Source of the DNA: Paenibacillus glycanilyticus
Lineage (GTDB): Bacteria; Bacillota; Bacilli; Paenibacillales; Paenibacillaceae
NCBI RefSeq assembly: GCF_030161375.1
Contig: NZ_BSSQ01000003.1
Span: forward strand, 124,001 to 188,000
Direction: 5' to 3'
DNA length: 64,000 bases
Under the pieces are notes generated by a model that was given only the letters and a program-made list of their open reading frames with translations, was not told the origin of the DNA and searched no databases. Shown here piece by piece: positions 42,487-55,622 of the stretch (within the stretch, counting starts at the first letter, position 1; each line of letters opens with the position of its first letter). Both the position numbers and the translations under genes were made by a program.

Positions 42487-43956
42487 TTACCAACGGGCCG
42501 TCACCATTTTTTTACGCGTATAGAACTCGACGCCGTCCGTTCCGTTGGCATGAAGATCGCCGTAGAACGATTCCTTCCAGCCCGAGAACGGGAAGAAAGC
42601 CATCGGCGCCGGTACTCCAAGGTTAATGCCAAGCATGCCGGCATCAATCGTCTCGCGGAATTGACGGACATGGCTGCCGTCTTGCGTGAAGAGGCAAGCG
42701 CCGTTTGCAAACGAGGAACGATTGGCAATCTCGATCGCTTCATCAAGCGTGGCCGCGCGCATAACCGACAGTACCGGCGCAAAGATCTCATCTTTCCAAA
42801 TCTTCATCTCGCAGTTGACATGATCGAAGATGGTTGGTCCAACGAAATAGCCATCACCGCTCGAAGCGGTATCCTTGCGGCCGTCGCGCAGCAAGGTTGC
42901 GCCTTCCTGCTCGCCCGATTCAATGTAACCAAGCGTCCGCTGCTTATGCGAATCGCGAATCACGGGTCCGAGGAATACGCCGTCATCTAATCCGTTTCCA
43001 ATCGTTATCGCATCGGCTGCCAGCTGAAGTTTTTGCAGGAGCGGTTCGGCTACATCGCCAACGGCAATGACTACCGCGCATGCCATGCAGCGCTCGCCCG
43101 CGGAACCAAACGCCGCGCTGACGATTTGTTGCACGGATGCGTCAAGATCGCAATCCGGCATCACGATGGAATGGTTTTTCGCGCCGGCCAGCGCTTGTAC
43201 CCGTTTGCCGTTTGCCGTGCCTGTCTTGTACACGTATTCGGCAACCGGCTGCGAACCAACAAAGGAAATACCGGCTACGTCCTTATTCGAGAGCAAGCCG
43301 TTAACGACATCATGCGCCCCATGGACAATGCTTAACACGCCGGCAGGCAGACCCGCTTCCGCAAAGAGTTCGGCAAGTCGGGCTGCAAGTAGCGGCGTCC
43401 GCTCTGAAGGTTTCAATACGAAAGCATTGCCGCAAGCGATCGCAAGCGGGAACATCCAGCAAGGCACCATCATCGGGAAGTTAAACGGCGTAATGCCGCC
43501 AACGACTCCAATCGGGTAACGGTACATGCCCGATTCCAGATTCGACGCAATATCCGGCAGCTGCTTGCCCATCATCAAGGTAGGCGCTCCTGCCGCGAAC
43601 TCGACGCACTCTATCCCGCGTTGAACTTCGCCATAAGCTTCGGTGTAGCTTTTTCCGTTCTCGGCGGTAATGAGGCGTGCCAGCTCTTCCCAATGTTCCA
43701 CAAGCAGCTGCTGGTATTTGAATAATACGCGTGCGCGGCGCGGCACAGGCGTACGGCTCCACGCGCGAAATGCCTCTTTGGCAGCGGCAACGGCTTCATC
43801 CAGCTCTTCGCCCGACGAAATCGGCACGTAAGCAAGAATCTCCTCCGTAGCCGGATTGTAGACCGGTTCCGTTCTGCCCGATCTGGAAGGCACCCACTGG
43901 CCGCCGATCAGGTTATTTAATATTTGGACGCTTGTGCCTGTATTGGCATGAGACAT
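42487..43956 (-). CDS. iolA: Methylmalonate-semialdehyde dehydrogenase
   Basis: 489 aa from the ATG at 43956, 6 bases after GGGGAA. An open upstream extension would run into iolC. ALDH superfamily: [20 protein letters not shown], the NAD motif [12 protein letters not shown], and the nucleophile Cys in [17 protein letters not shown]. It turns malonate semialdehyde into acetyl-CoA and CO2, the last step of inositol breakdown. It also serves valine-derived methylmalonate semialdehyde, hence the alternative name mmsA. Confidence 0.95.
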   Translation of the reverse strand: MSHANTGTSVQILNNLIGGQWVPSRSGRTEPVYNPATEEILAYVPISSGEELDEAVAAAKEAFRAWSRTPVPRRARVLFKYQQLLVEHWEELARLITAENGKSYTEAYGEVQRGIECVEFAAGAPTLMMGKQLPDIASNLESGMYRYPIGVVGGITPFNFPMMVPCWMFPLAIACGNAFVLKPSERTPLLAARLAELFAEAGLPAGVLSIVHGAHDVVNGLLSNKDVAGISFVGSQPVAEYVYKTGTANGKRVQALAGAKNHSIVMPDCDLDASVQQIVSAAFGSAGERCMACAVVIAVGDVAEPLLQKLQLAADAITIGNGLDDGVFLGPVIRDSHKQRTLGYIESGEQEGATLLRDGRKDTASSGDGYFVGPTIFDHVNCEMKIWKDEIFAPVLSVMRAATLDEAIEIANRSSFANGACLFTQDGSHVRQFRETIDAGMLGINLGVPAPMAFFPFSGWKESFYGDLHANGTDGVEFYTRKKMVTARW

Positions 43957-43990
43957 TGCTTGTTCCCCGCTTTCCCATTCCTGTATGGAA

Positions 43991-45010
43991 TTAATTGCTT
44001 GCCGCCGTAATCTCGCCCGCGAGACAACGCTCAATATATTCATGAACCTGCGGTGCTTTGGGCATCGCATCCGAACAGCTGTGACTGGAGATGACGATGC
44101 AGGCAGCCGCGCTGCCAAACTCCATGCTGGCGCTAATCTCCCACCCCTGCATAAGGCCGTATAGAAAGCCTGCTGCGTAAGAATCTCCCGCCCCAAACGT
44201 TTTCACCACTTTGGCGGGGAAGCTTCTTGCCCGGTGAGAGGCACCATCCTTCGTATAAGCGATGGAACCGTCCTTGCCGTGTTTAATGATCACAATGTCA
44301 GCCGAATGATCGAACCATTTTGCCGCCGTTATATGATCGTCCCGCCCCGGGTTATTCCCAAGACGTTCCATCATATCGAACTCTTCCCTTGTGCCGATGA
44401 TGATGTCGCATTTCTCCGCGGCAAGATTATAATAGACAGCCGTTTCTTCGTCCGAAGTCCAGGTATAAGGACGATAATCGAGGTCAAACGCGATAACTGC
44501 CCCATGTTTCTTGGCGTAATCAAGCGCTTGGAACACCGCTTCGCGGGAAGGGCTTTGGGCCAGCGCCGTACCGGAGATGAGGAGGAGCTTGGTTGCCGCA
44601 ATAAGTTCTTCCCGTACTTCCCCCGCTTCAAGAAGCAGATCGGCTACGTTATCCCTGTACATGAGAATGCTGCAATCCGTTGGGCTCTTAATCTCGGTAA
44701 AAGCAAGTCCCGTAACCGCCCCGGACTGATCGACCGTCACGCCCGAGGCATCGATGCCCTCCTTGTTCAGATAACCGGTAATGAACCGTCCCATCTGGTC
44801 ATTCGCAACCTTGCCGATAAAGGCTGTTTTGAGGCCAAGCCTGGACATTCCGATACAAATATTGGCAGGCGAACCGCCGACATATTTGGTGAACGTAACG
44901 GTCTCCTCCATCGGCCGGTTAATTTCATTAGCGTTCAAATCGATGCACAGTCGCCCTACAGCAACAAAATCCAACGTTTTCGCGGCATCAAATCTTGCGG
45001 CATTACTCAT
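43991..45010 (-). CDS. iolC: 5-dehydro-2-deoxygluconokinase
   Basis: 339 aa from the ATG at 45010, 9 bases after AAAGGAG. PfkB/ribokinase family: the first signature is [20 protein letters not shown] and the second, with the catalytic Asp, is [20 protein letters not shown]. It phosphorylates 2-deoxy-5-keto-gluconate. The start overlaps the end of iolE by 8 bases, indicating translational coupling. The IolJ aldolase that would act next is not in the window. Confidence 0.94.
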   Translation of the reverse strand: MSNAARFDAAKTLDFVAVGRLCIDLNANEINRPMEETVTFTKYVGGSPANICIGMSRLGLKTAFIGKVANDQMGRFITGYLNKEGIDASGVTVDQSGAVTGLAFTEIKSPTDCSILMYRDNVADLLLEAGEVREELIAATKLLLISGTALAQSPSREAVFQALDYAKKHGAVIAFDLDYRPYTWTSDEETAVYYNLAAEKCDIIIGTREEFDMMERLGNNPGRDDHITAAKWFDHSADIVIIKHGKDGSIAYTKDGASHRARSFPAKVVKTFGAGDSYAAGFLYGLMQGWEISASMEFGSAAACIVISSHSCSDAMPKAPQVHEYIERCLAGEITAASN

Positions 45011-45935
45011 GTACGTTTGCTCCTTTCCGTTCTGCTCGCTCGATAAGAGCATCAATATGTTGAAGGGCATGTAGAGCATATTCGTATGGCGGGTGCTCCG
45101 CCGGATCCTGCTCCCCTTCGAGCATCGCCCATCCGTCATATCCTCTTTCCACTAGCTCCGAAACAATAGGCTGAAAATCTATGCAACCGTCGCCGGGAAC
45201 CGTAAAGACGCCTTTGCGGATGCAAGTAACAAAATCGGCTGCTTCCGCACGCGCTTCGTCCAGAACGGCCGGCCTTATATCCTTCAGATGAATATAAGCG
45301 ATCCGGTCGTAATGCTTACGGAGCACTTCAAGCGGATCCGCGCCGCCATAATACGCATGCCCCGTGTCATATAATAGCCAAACAAGCGAAGGATCGGTCA
45401 ACTCCATCAGAAGGTCGATTTCCTCGGGAGATTCCACAACCGTCCCGCCGTGATGATGATAGGTCAGTCTCATGCCATATTCCCGGGCAATGCTTCCCGC
45501 AGCGTTTAAGCCTTCCGCCAAGCTGCGCCAACCCTCTTCATCCAGGCGAAGCACTTCCTTCTCGTTTGGCGTGCGCCGCGGATCAAAGTGAAGCGACCCT
45601 CCGACCTCAGCGGTGCTGATCACGGTGCTGCCCATCCCGCTCAAAAACTCGCAATGCGCCCGGTAGGCGGCAAGCTCTTGCTCTCGGTAGGCGGGATCGG
45701 ACAGCAGCACGGATTTCCACTGGGACACAAGCTGAATGCCGCGGGACGATAGCTCCTGCTTCAGCACCTCAAGGTCCTGCGGGTATTTGCGGCCCATCTC
45801 CGTCCCGGTTAGTCCTAATCTATGAATATCGTCCAGTATCGTCTCATAGGCGGTATCCGCCCCATGCTCGCGGACATCCTCTCCTACCCAGTTAATAGGA
45901 TGGATCCCAACTGAAAAAGGTCTGTTGACAGGCAT
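45003..45935 (-). CDS. iolE: Inosose dehydratase
   Basis: 310 aa from the ATG at 45935, 8 bases after AGGAGGG. Sugar-phosphate isomerase/epimerase-like TIM barrel: FSVGIHPINWVGEDVREHG near the N-terminus, GMRLTYHHHGGTVVESPEE and LVWLLYDTGHAYYGGADP with metal-binding residues. It dehydrates scyllo-inosose to the diketone used by IolD. It lies between iolD and iolC in the operon. Confidence 0.94.
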   Translation of the reverse strand: MPVNRPFSVGIHPINWVGEDVREHGADTAYETILDDIHRLGLTGTEMGRKYPQDLEVLKQELSSRGIQLVSQWKSVLLSDPAYREQELAAYRAHCEFLSGMGSTVISTAEVGGSLHFDPRRTPNEKEVLRLDEEGWRSLAEGLNAAGSIAREYGMRLTYHHHGGTVVESPEEIDLLMELTDPSLVWLLYDTGHAYYGGADPLEVLRKHYDRIAYIHLKDIRPAVLDEARAEAADFVTCIRKGVFTVPGDGCIDFQPIVSELVERGYDGWAMLEGEQDPAEHPPYEYALHALQHIDALIERAERKGANVHE

Positions 45936-46046
45936 TTTAAATTCCCTCCTAAAATGAATGATCACCAAATGACCTTTTAAGAAGTCATCGTGATGATTCA
46001 TACTTCGAAAGCATAAGCCTCTTAAATGCTCATAATGGTTAAAAAC

Positions 46047-47915
46047 CTACAGCTTTCTCGCCTTGTCCGTTTCCTTCGCCATCTCGCGATGAGCCGCTTC
46101 AACCTTCGGGCTTACCGATACGGCAGGCACATCCACGCGCCACCAGGATTCATACCCGGAGGTATTTGTTCCAGGCAGCACTTTCATCTCTATTAAGGTC
46201 GAAACGGTCTCCTCGCGCGCGAGAAGAATCGCTTCGCGAAGCTGTTCCGACGTATGCACCGTGTAGGTTCGAGCTCCTAAACTGCGAGCGTGCGCGGCAA
46301 AATCAATCGGCATATAACTGCCGCTTAGACTGCCGTCCTGCGGATTGCGGTATCGGAATTCGTTGCCGAATCCGTCGCTGCCATGTCCCCGTTGCAGGTT
46401 ATGAATACATTGGAATCCGCTGTTGTCAAAGAGCAATACCGTCATTTTCACGCCCTCTTGAAGGCTGGTTACGAGCTCGGAGTGCAGCATCAAATAACTG
46501 CCGTCTCCTACTACCGCGTACACCTCTCTGCCTGGCTCCGCCAGCGCCGCGCCAAAAGCGCCGCTCACTTCATAACCCATGCAGGAGAATCCGTATTCCA
46601 TATGGTACGTCCCCGGCTCAACCGGACGCCACAATCGGTGGAGGTCGCCGGGAAGGCTTCCCGCCGCCGCTACGATGACATCCGAAGGCCGCAGCGTTTC
46701 GTTAATAACGCCAAGCGCCCGCGTCTGGGACAATCCCGCTTCATGTTCCGCGGCATACAGCAGGTTCACTTCGCGATCCCACTCCGCCTTCCACTCAGCT
46801 AGCATGCCTCGATCGTAACCGCTTACATATCCTGCCTCATTCAGAGCTTTCCGAAGAGCTTGAAGGGCCTCAACCGCGTCAGCCGTCACCGCGATGCCGC
46901 CTTGCTTCACGGCATCAAACCTGCTGACGTTGATATTAATAAACTCAACATTCTCGTTAACAAATGCAGACTTGGAGGAGGTGGTAAAATCCGAATATCG
47001 CGTGCCGATCCCGATCACCACATCGGCTTCCTTCGCCAGCCGGTTAGCCGCAAGCGTCCCCGTTACGCCAACTCCGCCCATATTCAGAGGATGATTCCAC
47101 GGCATGACGCTCTTGCCAGCTTGCGTCTCGGCTACCGGGATGCCAAAAGCCGTCGCAAAAGCCATAAGTTCCTCAGCGGCTCCGCTGTAATGAACGCCTC
47201 CGCCGGCGATAATGAGCGGCTTCCGTTTGCCGGCTAGAAGATTAACCGCAGACCGAATCGCATCCGTTGCGGCAGGACGGCGTTCGATCACATGTACTCT
47301 CTTCGCGAAAAAAGCTTCCGGATAGTCATAGGTTTCCGCCTGCACGTCTTGCGGCAGCGCAAGCGTAACAGTCCCGGTCTCGGCAGGGTCGGTCAGAACA
47401 CGCATCGCCGACAGCGCAGCCGTCATCAGTTGCTCCGGACGGACAATCCGGTCCCAATACCGGCTTACAGGCTTAAAGGCATCTACCGCGGACATTGTGT
47501 AATCCCCCGGGTTCTCCAACTGCTGCAGAACCGGGTCGGGTTGCCGGCAAGCGAAGTTATCGCCGGGAAGCAACAGCAGAGGAATCCGGTTCACCGTTGC
47601 GGTACCGGCTGCCGTCACCATGTTAAGCGCGCCGGGGCCAATCGAGGAAGTGCAGGCGAAGATCTGCTTCCTTCCGCTCTGCTTGGCAAACGCCGTCGCC
47701 GCATGCGCCATGCCTTGTTCGTTTTTACCCTGAATAAAGGTCAAACTTCCGGGGCTGCGCTCCAGTGCCTCGCCTAATCCCGTTACATTACCGTGACCGA
47801 AAATGCCCATAACGCCCTTTACGAATTTGGTCTCCGTTCCGTCAACCGATACGTATTGGTTATCCAGAAACCGAAGCAGCGCCTGAGCCATCGACAATTT
47901 GATCGTATTCATCAT
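46047..47915 (-). CDS. iolD: 3D-(3,5/4)-trihydroxycyclohexane-1,2-dione hydrolase
   Basis: 622 aa, thiamine-diphosphate enzyme. The pyrimidine-binding part contains [20 protein letters not shown] with the activating Glu. The ThDP motif is [20 protein letters not shown] (GDG...), continued by [20 protein letters not shown]. It opens the ring of the diketone to 5-deoxy-glucuronate. It is the first gene of the operon; a 14-bp perfect palindrome is 30 bases upstream. Two adjacent ATG codons make the exact start uncertain by one residue. Confidence 0.95.
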   Translation of the reverse strand: MMNTIKLSMAQALLRFLDNQYVSVDGTETKFVKGVMGIFGHGNVTGLGEALERSPGSLTFIQGKNEQGMAHAATAFAKQSGRKQIFACTSSIGPGALNMVTAAGTATVNRIPLLLLPGDNFACRQPDPVLQQLENPGDYTMSAVDAFKPVSRYWDRIVRPEQLMTAALSAMRVLTDPAETGTVTLALPQDVQAETYDYPEAFFAKRVHVIERRPAATDAIRSAVNLLAGKRKPLIIAGGGVHYSGAAEELMAFATAFGIPVAETQAGKSVMPWNHPLNMGGVGVTGTLAANRLAKEADVVIGIGTRYSDFTTSSKSAFVNENVEFININVSRFDAVKQGGIAVTADAVEALQALRKALNEAGYVSGYDRGMLAEWKAEWDREVNLLYAAEHEAGLSQTRALGVINETLRPSDVIVAAAGSLPGDLHRLWRPVEPGTYHMEYGFSCMGYEVSGAFGAALAEPGREVYAVVGDGSYLMLHSELVTSLQEGVKMTVLLFDNSGFQCIHNLQRGHGSDGFGNEFRYRNPQDGSLSGSYMPIDFAAHARSLGARTYTVHTSEQLREAILLAREETVSTLIEMKVLPGTNTSGYESWWRVDVPAVSVSPKVEAAHREMAKETDKARKL

Positions 47916-47944
47916 CTACCGCCTTTCTAGGAGATAAAAATCAA

Positions 47945-47958
47945 GTTAAGCGCTTAAC
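47945..47958. promoter_or_regulatory. Perfect palindromic operator upstream of iolD
   Basis: GTTAAGCGCTTAAC is a perfect 14-bp palindrome with central CG, the form of LacI/GalR operators. It is 30 bases before the iolD start, between promoter and ribosome site. The LacI gene ending this operon is the obvious binder; CcpA is an alternative. Confidence 0.7.
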
Positions 47959-48098
47959 CTCTCAAAAAAAATGACTCTGCTACGAGTTTATGATTCTACA
48001 AGGATTATATTCTACGGCAGACGCAAACTTCCTTTTGCATCTGAAGTTATTTTTTTATCTGATAAGATTTCTTGCTATCGTCAAGCGAAACCGTTATT

Positions 48099-48128
48099 TA
48101 AAAACACGCCTGCATCAGGCGTGTTTTT
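48099..48128 (-). terminator. Terminator of the GH43 gene
   Basis: AAAAACACGCCTG and CAGGCGTGTTTTT form a perfect stem with a 3-base loop. It works on either strand and lies 20 bases past the stop. Confidence 0.9.
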
Positions 48129-48147
48129 AAATTTGCGTATGAAAGAA

Positions 48148-49635
48148 TCATAGATAAACGCAAGTAAAATTCGTAAACTGGGCCAAAGCATTCTCACCGT
48201 AAGCATACAATCCGATGACAACTCCCGTGAATCCTCCCGCAACCTCGGAAGAGAGATACTTCGTCTGCGCCGTACCAAGCTCGATTTCCTCGCCGTCTAT
48301 GCCAAGAAGGAAGCGGTAGCCGGTATTGCTAGCCTGAATCACTAAAGTTGCCTTATCGCTGCTCACTTTCACATTGCCTACGACGGACTTTAGATCCCCG
48401 ACATTCAGACGCTGCACAACTTCATAGCCTTCCGTACAATTGCGAATGGCAAAATCATAATGATGGTTCTCGTCCATATAGATCGTGATCCCCGCCTCCC
48501 CTGCCGATAGAGATACATCGCAAGTGATAACGGCGTTAAAATCCTTCTGGCGCAAACCGATAAAAGTCGGCGAATCCGCCTGATCAAGCGAAATTGCCGT
48601 TCCTTTAAGCGTCAGCTTGTCCTCTTCTAGTGCATAATGATCCGGATTCGGATGCCGGAGATAACACCATTCCTTCTCCCAATCGGTATTGGCAAACGTA
48701 TAGACTTTCTTCTCCTGCTGAACGATTTCTTCAGGAATAAGGTCCGTCTCAAAGGACGTTAAGGTTGTCCCCTCATGTCCTGCCGTAAACCAGCCATCCT
48801 CCCCGAAAGTCACCGGGGTCAGAAATACTTCGCGACCGAGATGATGGTAAGGGATCCATTGGCCGATTTGGCGGAAGCCCAGATGAAGCATCCACCAATT
48901 GCCGGCTTCGTCTTCGACAAGATCGCCATGCCCTACAGCTTGCACCTCATAGCCGCCTAAGTTGCGGTTAGTCAATACCGGGTTATGGGGATAAGGCTCG
49001 AATGGTCCGGTTGGGGCAAGGCCGCGGGCATAAGTAGCCATATGGCCAAATTCCGTACCACCTTCAGCGGCCAGCAGATAATACCAGCCGTTTATTTTAT
49101 ACAGATGAGGAGCCTCTAGATAACGTCCGCCCGTACCTTGCCAGATCGACCGGCTTGGGGTCAACTTGCGTCCGGTCTCAATGTCGATCCGGCATTGAAC
49201 GATTCCGGCGATTCCTTCGTCGTCCATTCCGTTGCTCATGAAATAGACGCTGTCGCCCTCGAAATACAAATCAGGATCGATTCCGCCCTGATCGACCGAT
49301 ACCGGTTCCGACCATTCGCCGTAAATATCGTCCGTCCATACATAGAAGTTTTCCCGCGAAGTATCATTGGTCGTTGTCATATAGAAACGTCCGTTATGAT
49401 AACGGATCGTAGGGGCGAATACCCCTCCCGAGCTGTTTACTTTATCAAGCTGTATCTGGCTTGGCCTGGTCAAACAGTGGCCGATTTGCGTCCAGTTAAT
49501 CAGATCTTTGCTCTCAAACAGCGGCACGCCGGGAAAATACTGCATCGAGCTGCAAACCAAATAATACGTATCGTTAACCTTGCAGACGCTTGGATCGGGA
49601 TAAAAACCTTTTATAACCGGGTTATTGTATTTCAT
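48148..49635 (-). CDS. Glycoside hydrolase family 43 beta-xylosidase/arabinofuranosidase
   Basis: 495 aa, intracellular, two domains. The propeller (1-310) starts NPVIKGFYPDPSVCKVNDTYYLVCSSMQYF, with the base Asp in YPDPSV. IDPDLYFEGDSVYFM carries the middle Asp, and the proton donor Glu is probably in RYLEAPHLYKINGWYYLLA. The C-terminal concanavalin-like sandwich (about 320-495, FIGLRQKDFNAVITCDVSLS) is typical of XynB-type members. It would clip xylose or arabinose from short oligosaccharides. It is monocistronic and divergent from katG. Confidence 0.9.
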   Translation of the reverse strand: MKYNNPVIKGFYPDPSVCKVNDTYYLVCSSMQYFPGVPLFESKDLINWTQIGHCLTRPSQIQLDKVNSSGGVFAPTIRYHNGRFYMTTTNDTSRENFYVWTDDIYGEWSEPVSVDQGGIDPDLYFEGDSVYFMSNGMDDEGIAGIVQCRIDIETGRKLTPSRSIWQGTGGRYLEAPHLYKINGWYYLLAAEGGTEFGHMATYARGLAPTGPFEPYPHNPVLTNRNLGGYEVQAVGHGDLVEDEAGNWWMLHLGFRQIGQWIPYHHLGREVFLTPVTFGEDGWFTAGHEGTTLTSFETDLIPEEIVQQEKKVYTFANTDWEKEWCYLRHPNPDHYALEEDKLTLKGTAISLDQADSPTFIGLRQKDFNAVITCDVSLSAGEAGITIYMDENHHYDFAIRNCTEGYEVVQRLNVGDLKSVVGNVKVSSDKATLVIQASNTGYRFLLGIDGEEIELGTAQTKYLSSEVAGGFTGVVIGLYAYGENALAQFTNFTCVYL

Positions 49636-52113
<2,478 letters not shown>

Positions 52114-52137
52114 TCCTCTAATAAAATAATCTTGAAT

Positions 52138-52189
52138 AAGGGCTGACCTTAATGTCGTCATGGATGACATTTAGGTCAGCCCTTTTTTT
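52138..52189 (+). terminator. Terminator of katG
   Basis: AAGGGCTGACCT and AGGTCAGCCCTT, with inner AATGTC/GACATT pairs, followed by TTTTTTT. Confidence 0.93.
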
Positions 52190-52301
52190 GTTGCCCGCCA
52201 AAAAAATGTCCGTACGATCTATAATCATGTCCTGTCGCGCGCATGCTGGAAATGATTAACTATAGGTGAATGCGAATTCAAGCGAAGGGTTGGTGTAATT
52301 G

Positions 52302-54146
52302 ATGAAATCGAAGTTTTTTGTAAGCGGTGTCAAAGGAATCGTATTTTTACTTCTCTTGCTTCTTATCTTGCCAAGTGCGGCCAACGCAACGGCCTCCACG
52401 CAAAACAGCAACTTTTACAACGTCATCTTCCAGGACGGCGCGGACCCGTGGATTTACAAGCATACCGACGGCTTCTATTACTTCACCAAAACAACAGGCG
52501 GCGACGTGACAATCTGGAAGTCCCGCTCGCTTACCGGAGTTGATGCCGGCACGAAAAGCGTCATCTCCACCGGTTGCTGCAACGTTTGGGCACCGGAAAT
52601 TCATTACATCAATGGCGCCTGGTACATTTATTACGCCAAGGATGACGGCAACAACGACAACCACCGCATGTACGTGCTTGAGAACACTTCGGCCGATCCC
52701 ATGACGGGCACTTGGGTGAACAAAGGACAAATTACCGACTCCACGAACCGTTGGGCAATCGACGGAACGGTTCTGCAAGCGAACAATAATTTGTATTTCA
52801 TCTGGTCCGGGTGGGAAGGGACATCCAACGTCTCGCAGAAGCTGTACATCGCCCATATGAGCAATCCGTGGACAATCGACTCGGCCCGCGTTGAGATCGC
52901 GCATCCGACCTATTCCTGGGAGACCAATACTTCTCCAAGCGTTAACGAAGGACCACAGGTCATCGTGAGGAACGGCGTCATTAGTCTTGTCTATTCCGCA
53001 AGCGGAAGCTGGACCGATGGTTATTGCTTAGGACTCGTTACGGCGAATACAAGCAGCAATCTGCTGCAGGCTTCGTCTTGGACCAAACGAAACCAGCCGA
53101 TCTTCCAATCCGGCAATGGCTTATATGGTCCGGGGCATCATTCCTTCACCACGTCTCCGGACGGTACGGAGGATTGGATCGTCTATCATACGGCCAAATA
53201 CGCCGGCGGCGGATGGAACCGTGAAATCCGGGCGCAAAAGTTTACCTGGAACGCGGATAACACGCCAAATCTGGGCAGCCCTGCCGCTCCAAACACACCA
53301 ATCGCGATTCCTTCCGGCGATACGGGCCGCGTTCGTTACGAAGGAGAAGCCGGCGTATTCGGCGGCGCTGCTTATGCCTCCTCCAGCGCAACCGGCTCCG
53401 GCGGAAGCAAAGCCGGTCACATCGACACGGCAGCCAGCTATGTAGAATTTGACGTTTATGCGGCTTCGGCAGGAGATTACGTCATGTCCGCCCGCACGGG
53501 TAACGGAACATCCGGACTGGATTGGTCTAACCTCGTCATGACGGTGAACCAGACCACGACCAGCAACTTATATATTGCGAACAAGGGTTGGGAGAACTGG
53601 AACGCTTCCATCGCGCGCCTCACCTTAAACGCGGGCTGGAACAAAATCCGCTTCTCCAAAGGCGACGGTTACGGCGAGCTTGATTGCTTCGACTTGTTCC
53701 CAGCTAACCCGGCTGTCGTGTCGGGGGCGGTCTACAAGTTAATCAATCCGGCTAGCGGCAAAGCGCTTGATGTAGCCGGGGGCAGCACCGCGGATAACGC
53801 CAACGTCCAAATTTGGGATGATCTAAACAACGCGCCGCAAGAATGGCGCATCTCAAGCATGGGCGACGGTTCTTACAAGCTGATCAATACGAACAGCGGC
53901 AAAGCACTTGACGTAGCCGGAGGCAGCACCGCGGACGGTGCAAACGTTCAAATCTATCAGGATACAAACAATGCCGCACAACGCTGGGCCATTATTAATA
54001 CCGGCGGAAGCAACTTCAAGCTGATCAACCCGGTCAGCGGCAAAGCGCTTGATGTCGCGGGTGGCAGCACCTCAGCCGGTGCCAACGTGCAAATCTGGCA
54101 AGACTATAATAATGCCGCGCAAACCTGGCAGCTTATTAAGAAGTAA
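52302..54146 (+). CDS. Secreted multidomain GH43 enzyme with CBM6-like and ricin-type modules
   Basis: 614 aa. Signal peptide (IVFLLLLLLILPSAANATA) then a GH43 propeller (about 35-345). The base Asp is in FQDGADPWIYKHTDGFYYF, a middle Asp in AIDGTVLQANNNLYFIW, and the donor Glu in SVNEGPQVIVRNG. A CBM6-like sandwich (about 350-475, RYEGEAGVFGGAAYASSSAT) follows. The ending is a ricin-type beta-trefoil (about 480-614) of three repeats sharing GKALDVAGGSTADxANVQI, then QxW. It probably removes arabinose side chains from xylan or arabinan outside the cell. An AAGGGTTGG motif precedes the ATG; a TTG one codon earlier is possible. Confidence 0.92.
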   Translation: MKSKFFVSGVKGIVFLLLLLLILPSAANATASTQNSNFYNVIFQDGADPWIYKHTDGFYYFTKTTGGDVTIWKSRSLTGVDAGTKSVISTGCCNVWAPEIHYINGAWYIYYAKDDGNNDNHRMYVLENTSADPMTGTWVNKGQITDSTNRWAIDGTVLQANNNLYFIWSGWEGTSNVSQKLYIAHMSNPWTIDSARVEIAHPTYSWETNTSPSVNEGPQVIVRNGVISLVYSASGSWTDGYCLGLVTANTSSNLLQASSWTKRNQPIFQSGNGLYGPGHHSFTTSPDGTEDWIVYHTAKYAGGGWNREIRAQKFTWNADNTPNLGSPAAPNTPIAIPSGDTGRVRYEGEAGVFGGAAYASSSATGSGGSKAGHIDTAASYVEFDVYAASAGDYVMSARTGNGTSGLDWSNLVMTVNQTTTSNLYIANKGWENWNASIARLTLNAGWNKIRFSKGDGYGELDCFDLFPANPAVVSGAVYKLINPASGKALDVAGGSTADNANVQIWDDLNNAPQEWRISSMGDGSYKLINTNSGKALDVAGGSTADGANVQIYQDTNNAAQRWAIINTGGSNFKLINPVSGKALDVAGGSTSAGANVQIWQDYNNAAQTWQLIKK

Positions 54147-54183
54147 GGATCTTCCAGCACTATGGCAGCCTAAAAATACAGTA

Positions 54184-54561
54184 GAGGCCGTCCCAAAAGG
54201 TGATCGCTCACTTTGAAGACGGCTCGCATAGCTGATCCATGGTATATTCTCTTCACAAAAGAAGCCTCTCCTTTTTTGATGGTTGGTCGCACTTCCATTC
54301 TAACAAGGATTGGCTTCTTATTTGTTTGTTGTTTAAGTCATTTATTGACAGGTTAAGGGTAGACGGAGCATTAAATGATTCTGGAGAAGCGAAGCTTATG
54401 CTTACGAAGTAGCTTTCTTTCAGAAAGCTTTGAAGCGTTCGCTTTTGTGAAGGGATGCCGACCATACCTCGTTGATTCAAAGGAATCCCTGAGCAATGGC
54501 GATCGGAAGAACATTTAATGCGCAGGCAACTGTTTAACCCAAATACAAAACAGCCCCTTTT
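54184..54561 (-). mobile_element. Internally deleted IS1182-type element (copy 1)
   Basis: The left end (GGCCGTCCCAAAAGG) and about 200 bp near the right end (54350-54550) are nearly identical to the element at 60966-61697. The transposase-coding middle is gone, leaving about 0.38 kb. The right end read in inverse (AAAAAGGGGCTGT) equals the left end of copy 2, giving short imperfect terminal repeats. It cannot move by itself but might be mobilised in trans, MITE-like. It lies between the secreted GH43 gene and the WYL regulator gene. Confidence 0.75.
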
Positions 54562-54570
54562 TCTTCTCCC

Positions 54571-55530
54571 CTATTCGTACATAGCAATGACCGCTTTCGC
54601 TTGCTGCAGGATCCTTTCAACCAAATGCTCCGGCTGCAGCAGCTTAATTGCTCCTCCATAACCAAGTACATATTCCGCTGCTTCCTGTTCGGTATTGAAG
54701 CGGAGCGTAACCGGAACCATGCCGTCAGCGGCCTGGGCATCGGCGTCGACCTTTTCGACGAACCGGTCCGTAAAGGTCAATCGGCCGATAGTTGAAGGAT
54801 GGACAAGAACCTTCACCTCAAGGGACGGAAGCGATTGGGCAAAATCCGCTTTGCTTCCCTTCCAGTATGCAGCCAAATCAAACCCGTCCGGCCTTATAAA
54901 TCCCTCATCCGTTGTCTCCGCTTGCGTAATTCGCGATACCTTAAAACTCCGATATTCTCTGCTGTCATTCATCGCAACCAAATACCAAGAGCTGCCTTTC
55001 GCTACAAGTCCGAGCGGACTGATCACCCGTTGAGAGCTGGTACCGTCCGCTTTCCTATAGTCGATGGCAAGCTTGCGATCCTCCCACAACGCCTTCTGAA
55101 TCGTAAGCAGTGATTGGTTCCGATCTGAATTCGGCTTCCACGTTCCGGTATCCATATAGATCTTCTCCATATAATGCCGCGCCTCAGACTTGGACGAGCC
55201 TGGTAGCGTTGCGAGCAGCTTCTGACGGATATCCAGTCCATTGGGCGCTACGCCCAAATCATTCAACATCTGCTCCGAAGGCAGAATAAATAAAGCTTTT
55301 GTATCCTCCAGCTTCATTCCGCTCAGCTGCGTCCGAAAGTGATCCATCAGTCTCCATCCGCCTGTTTTTCCCCGATCAGCGATTACCGGTATGCCCGCAA
55401 GACTTAGAGCATCCATATCGCGCAAGATCGTTCGGTCCGAAACCTCGAGCTTGTCCGCAAGCTCCTTGGTAGTCATTATTTCATGATTTTGCAGCAAAAT
55501 CATAATACTAAGCAGACGGTCTGCCCTCAT
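54571..55530 (-). CDS. YafY-type regulator (HTH plus WYL domain)
   Basis: 319 aa. The N-terminal HTH is ILLQNHEIMTTKELADKLEVSDRTILRDMDAL. The WYL domain (about 140-220) reads KLAIDYRKADGTSSQRVISPLGLVAKGSSWYLVAM, with the WYL residues visible as W-Y-L. The WCX-type C-terminal extension ends EYVLGYGGAIKLLQPEHLVERIL. WYL regulators sense small ligands or nucleic-acid-like molecules. It is divergent from the SDR gene with a palindrome between, and is its likely repressor. Confidence 0.9.
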   Translation of the reverse strand: MRADRLLSIMILLQNHEIMTTKELADKLEVSDRTILRDMDALSLAGIPVIADRGKTGGWRLMDHFRTQLSGMKLEDTKALFILPSEQMLNDLGVAPNGLDIRQKLLATLPGSSKSEARHYMEKIYMDTGTWKPNSDRNQSLLTIQKALWEDRKLAIDYRKADGTSSQRVISPLGLVAKGSSWYLVAMNDSREYRSFKVSRITQAETTDEGFIRPDGFDLAAYWKGSKADFAQSLPSLEVKVLVHPSTIGRLTFTDRFVEKVDADAQAADGMVPVTLRFNTEQEAAEYVLGYGGAIKLLQPEHLVERILQQAKAVIAMYE

Positions 55531-55558
55531 CTGAATTCACCTTCGTATTTTTTTATAT

Positions 55559-55578
55559 ATGACAAAAGATGTCGTCAT
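55559..55578. promoter_or_regulatory. Palindromic site between WYL and SDR genes
   Basis: ATGACAAAAGATGTCGTCAT: TGACA and TGTCg half-sites, extended by ATGAC/GTCAT. It lies centrally in the 92-base divergent region and is a likely operator of the WYL protein. Confidence 0.45.
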
Positions 55579-55622
55579 TTAAGTTTACAATGAACATAGA
55601 TGAAAGAAAAGGAGAGTAAAGA

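Noticed and set aside
43957..44196. Longer iolA start with an 80-residue N-terminal extension
   Set aside because: It would overlap iolC, lacks a ribosome site, and the family's usual N-terminus fits the ATG at 43956.
54253..54480. Small gene inside IS copy 1
   Set aside because: It matches the non-transposase end region of copy 2 in frame only by element homology and has no domain or ribosome site.
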